Shown piece by piece: positions 6,345 to 7,052 of a DNA stretch of 7,052 nucleotides. The notes beneath the pieces were generated by a model. The model was not told the DNA's origin. It searched no databases and worked only from the letters and a program-made list of their open reading frames with translations. The stretch spans positions 1-7,052 of the forward strand of contig CAMNNV010000064.1 in NCBI GenBank assembly GCA_946546075.1. The letters run 5' to 3'. Made by a program: the position numbers and the translations under genes. The stretch's first letter is position 1. Each line of letters starts with the position of its first letter. Source of the stretch: an uncultured Bacillota bacterium. GTDB lineage: Bacteria; Bacillota; Clostridia; Peptostreptococcales; Anaerovoracaceae.

Positions 6345-6755
6345 ATGAAAAGTTTTCTGAACGAGTTCAAAGAGTTTGCTATGAAGGGCAACGTAATGGA
6401 CATGGCCGTAGGTATCATCATAGGCGGAGCATTCACGGCGATCGTAACTTCACTGACTGATGATCTCCTTTCACCACTGATCGGTCTTTTCTTCAAAGCT
6501 GACTTCAATAATGTAGTCGTTACGGCTGCAGGAGTTGACTTCAAGATCGGTGCATTCATTATGGCCATCATCAACTTCATTATCGTAGCATTCGTCCTCT
6601 TCTGCATCATCAAGGCAATGAACAAAGCACTCACTGCCGGCAAGAAGCCGGAAGAAGAAGCTGCTCCAGAAACTAAGGTTTGCCCATACTGCAAATCCGA
6701 GGTTCCTGTAGATGCTACAAGATGCCCTCACTGCACTTCAGAACTGGAAGCGTAG
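6345..6755 (+). CDS. mscL: Large-conductance mechanosensitive channel with C-terminal zinc ribbon
   Basis: Membrane channel that opens under high membrane tension and releases solutes during sudden drops in osmolarity. The 136 residues begin with the amphipathic N-terminal helix (MKSFLNEFKEFAMKGNVMD), then the first membrane helix (about 17-46, pore-lining AVGIIIGGAFTAIVTSL), a short outside loop (about 50-67), the second membrane helix (about 68-92) and a charged linker (KKPEEE). In place of a simple coiled tail it ends in a zinc ribbon: Cys113, Cys116, Cys127 and Cys130 (CPYC, ten residues, CPHC). I recall similar tails on MscL of other anaerobes. The frame is open back to 6252, but the ATG at 6345 is chosen because it matches the family start, follows AAAGGAAGG (6327-6335) and lies downstream of the predicted promoter. 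A strong terminator follows, so it is monocistronic. Confidence 0.95.
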   Translation: MKSFLNEFKEFAMKGNVMDMAVGIIIGGAFTAIVTSLTDDLLSPLIGLFFKADFNNVVVTAAGVDFKIGAFIMAIINFIIVAFVLFCIIKAMNKALTAGKKPEEEAAPETKVCPYCKSEVPVDATRCPHCTSELEA

Positions 6756-6770
6756 TTCGTACGGAACGAT

Positions 6771-6799
6771 AAAAGACTGCCAGACTCGGCAGTCTTTTT
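6771..6799 (+). terminator. Strong intrinsic terminator of mscL
   Basis: The stem AAAAGACTGCC (6771-6781) pairs perfectly with GGCAGTCTTTT (6788-6798) around a six-base loop (6782-6787), followed by a T-rich tail (6795-6799 then gtttt). It starts 15 bases after the mscL stop. On the other strand the stem ends in four T, so it may also serve the converging gene that stops at 6816. Confidence 0.92.
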
Positions 6800-6815
6800 G
6801 TTTTGCTAATTTTGA

Positions 6816-7052
6816 TCATCGCCTTTTCCTGCAAAGCCTGCAGGACATCACGTTGCCGCTGCAGTCCTGACAAGTCGCCGCGACGGGCGTATACCGCTCC
6901 GTCACGTGGAATAGCAGACCTGAATAGGACTTGACGGGATCCATGACCCCACTCTCTCCCAAAGTAACGCCGGCTGCTCCGAAGTCCGCCAGGTTAGGCA
7001 TCTGAAAGATGGTCTTGATATCCATACCATAAAGGCCCGGTCCGAAGTTGTC
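6816..7052 (-). CDS. MetH activation-domain-like protein, C-terminal end only
   Basis: The last 78 residues of a protein whose start lies beyond base 7052; the frame is open to the edge, so the ATG at 7025 is probably internal. The segment from LGESGVMDPVKSYSG (visible residues 31-45) to the ERYTPV strand (52-57) resembles the core of the cobalamin-dependent methionine synthase activation domain (family pattern around ES, M, P, then VSG and a YF-containing strand), and FGPGLYGM (3-10) fits the loop before it. The family binds S-adenosylmethionine and takes part in reductive reactivation of the B12 cofactor. The protein ends in a four-cysteine cluster, CQDC and CRLC (61-64 and 71-74), then RKRR. 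Stand-alone proteins of this type occur in Clostridia beside shortened MetH; whether that applies here cannot be seen. It converges on mscL. Assigned from recalled motifs, not a search. Confidence 0.65.
   Translation of the reverse strand, partial: DNFGPGLYGMDIKTIFQMPNLADFGAAGVTLGESGVMDPVKSYSGLLFHVTERYTPVAATCQDCSGNVMSCRLCRKRR

Noticed and set aside
6755..6767. A small inverted repeat GTTC/GAAC just after the mscL stop.
   Set aside because: Four pairs only, and the adjacent 11-pair terminator already explains the end of the transcript.

Overview
The window looks like ordinary chromosomal DNA from a low-to-moderate GC Gram-positive anaerobe, most likely a member of the Clostridia. This rests on the gene families (Gram-positive type NAD kinase, PdaC-like membrane-anchored deacetylase, Rrf2 regulator with three clustered cysteines, MscL with a zinc-ribbon tail, MetH activation-domain protein), strong GGAGG-type ribosome binding sites and extended -10 promoters. 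The genus cannot be fixed from the sequence. I see no RNA gene, CRISPR array, insertion sequence, prophage or other sign of transfer.

Layout. (1) 1-764, minus: glutamate racemase (murI), cut by the left edge. (2) 765-852: an 88-base divergent gap holding one promoter for each direction, placed face to face. (3) 853-4359, plus: a tight three-gene operon, oligoendopeptidase F (pepF), NAD kinase (nadK) and an RluD-type rRNA pseudouridine synthase. pepF and nadK overlap by four bases and nadK and rluD are ten bases apart. (4) 4335-4366: one hairpin that overlaps the end of rluD and can serve as terminator for both converging genes. (5) 4377-4769, minus: an Rrf2-family regulator, with a near-perfect inverted repeat over its own promoter. 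(6) 4837-6198, minus: a membrane-anchored polysaccharide deacetylase starting at TTG. (7) 6199-6344: back-to-back divergent promoters. (8) 6345-6755, plus: MscL fused to a C-terminal zinc ribbon, followed by a strong terminator. (9) 6816-7052, minus: the C-terminal end of a protein resembling the MetH activation domain, cut by the right edge.

How the genes work together. Several touch the cell envelope: MurI supplies D-glutamate for peptidoglycan, the deacetylase probably modifies wall polysaccharide outside the cell, and MscL relieves osmotic pressure. The pepF-nadK-rluD operon is housekeeping (peptide turnover, NADP supply, ribosome modification), and its genes lie near one another in other Firmicutes too. 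I found no previously undescribed system. The points most worth checking are the probable autoregulatory Rrf2 operator, the shared bidirectional terminator, the MscL zinc ribbon, the lysine-rich catalytic domain of the deacetylase, and the four-cysteine tail of the MetH-activation-like protein.
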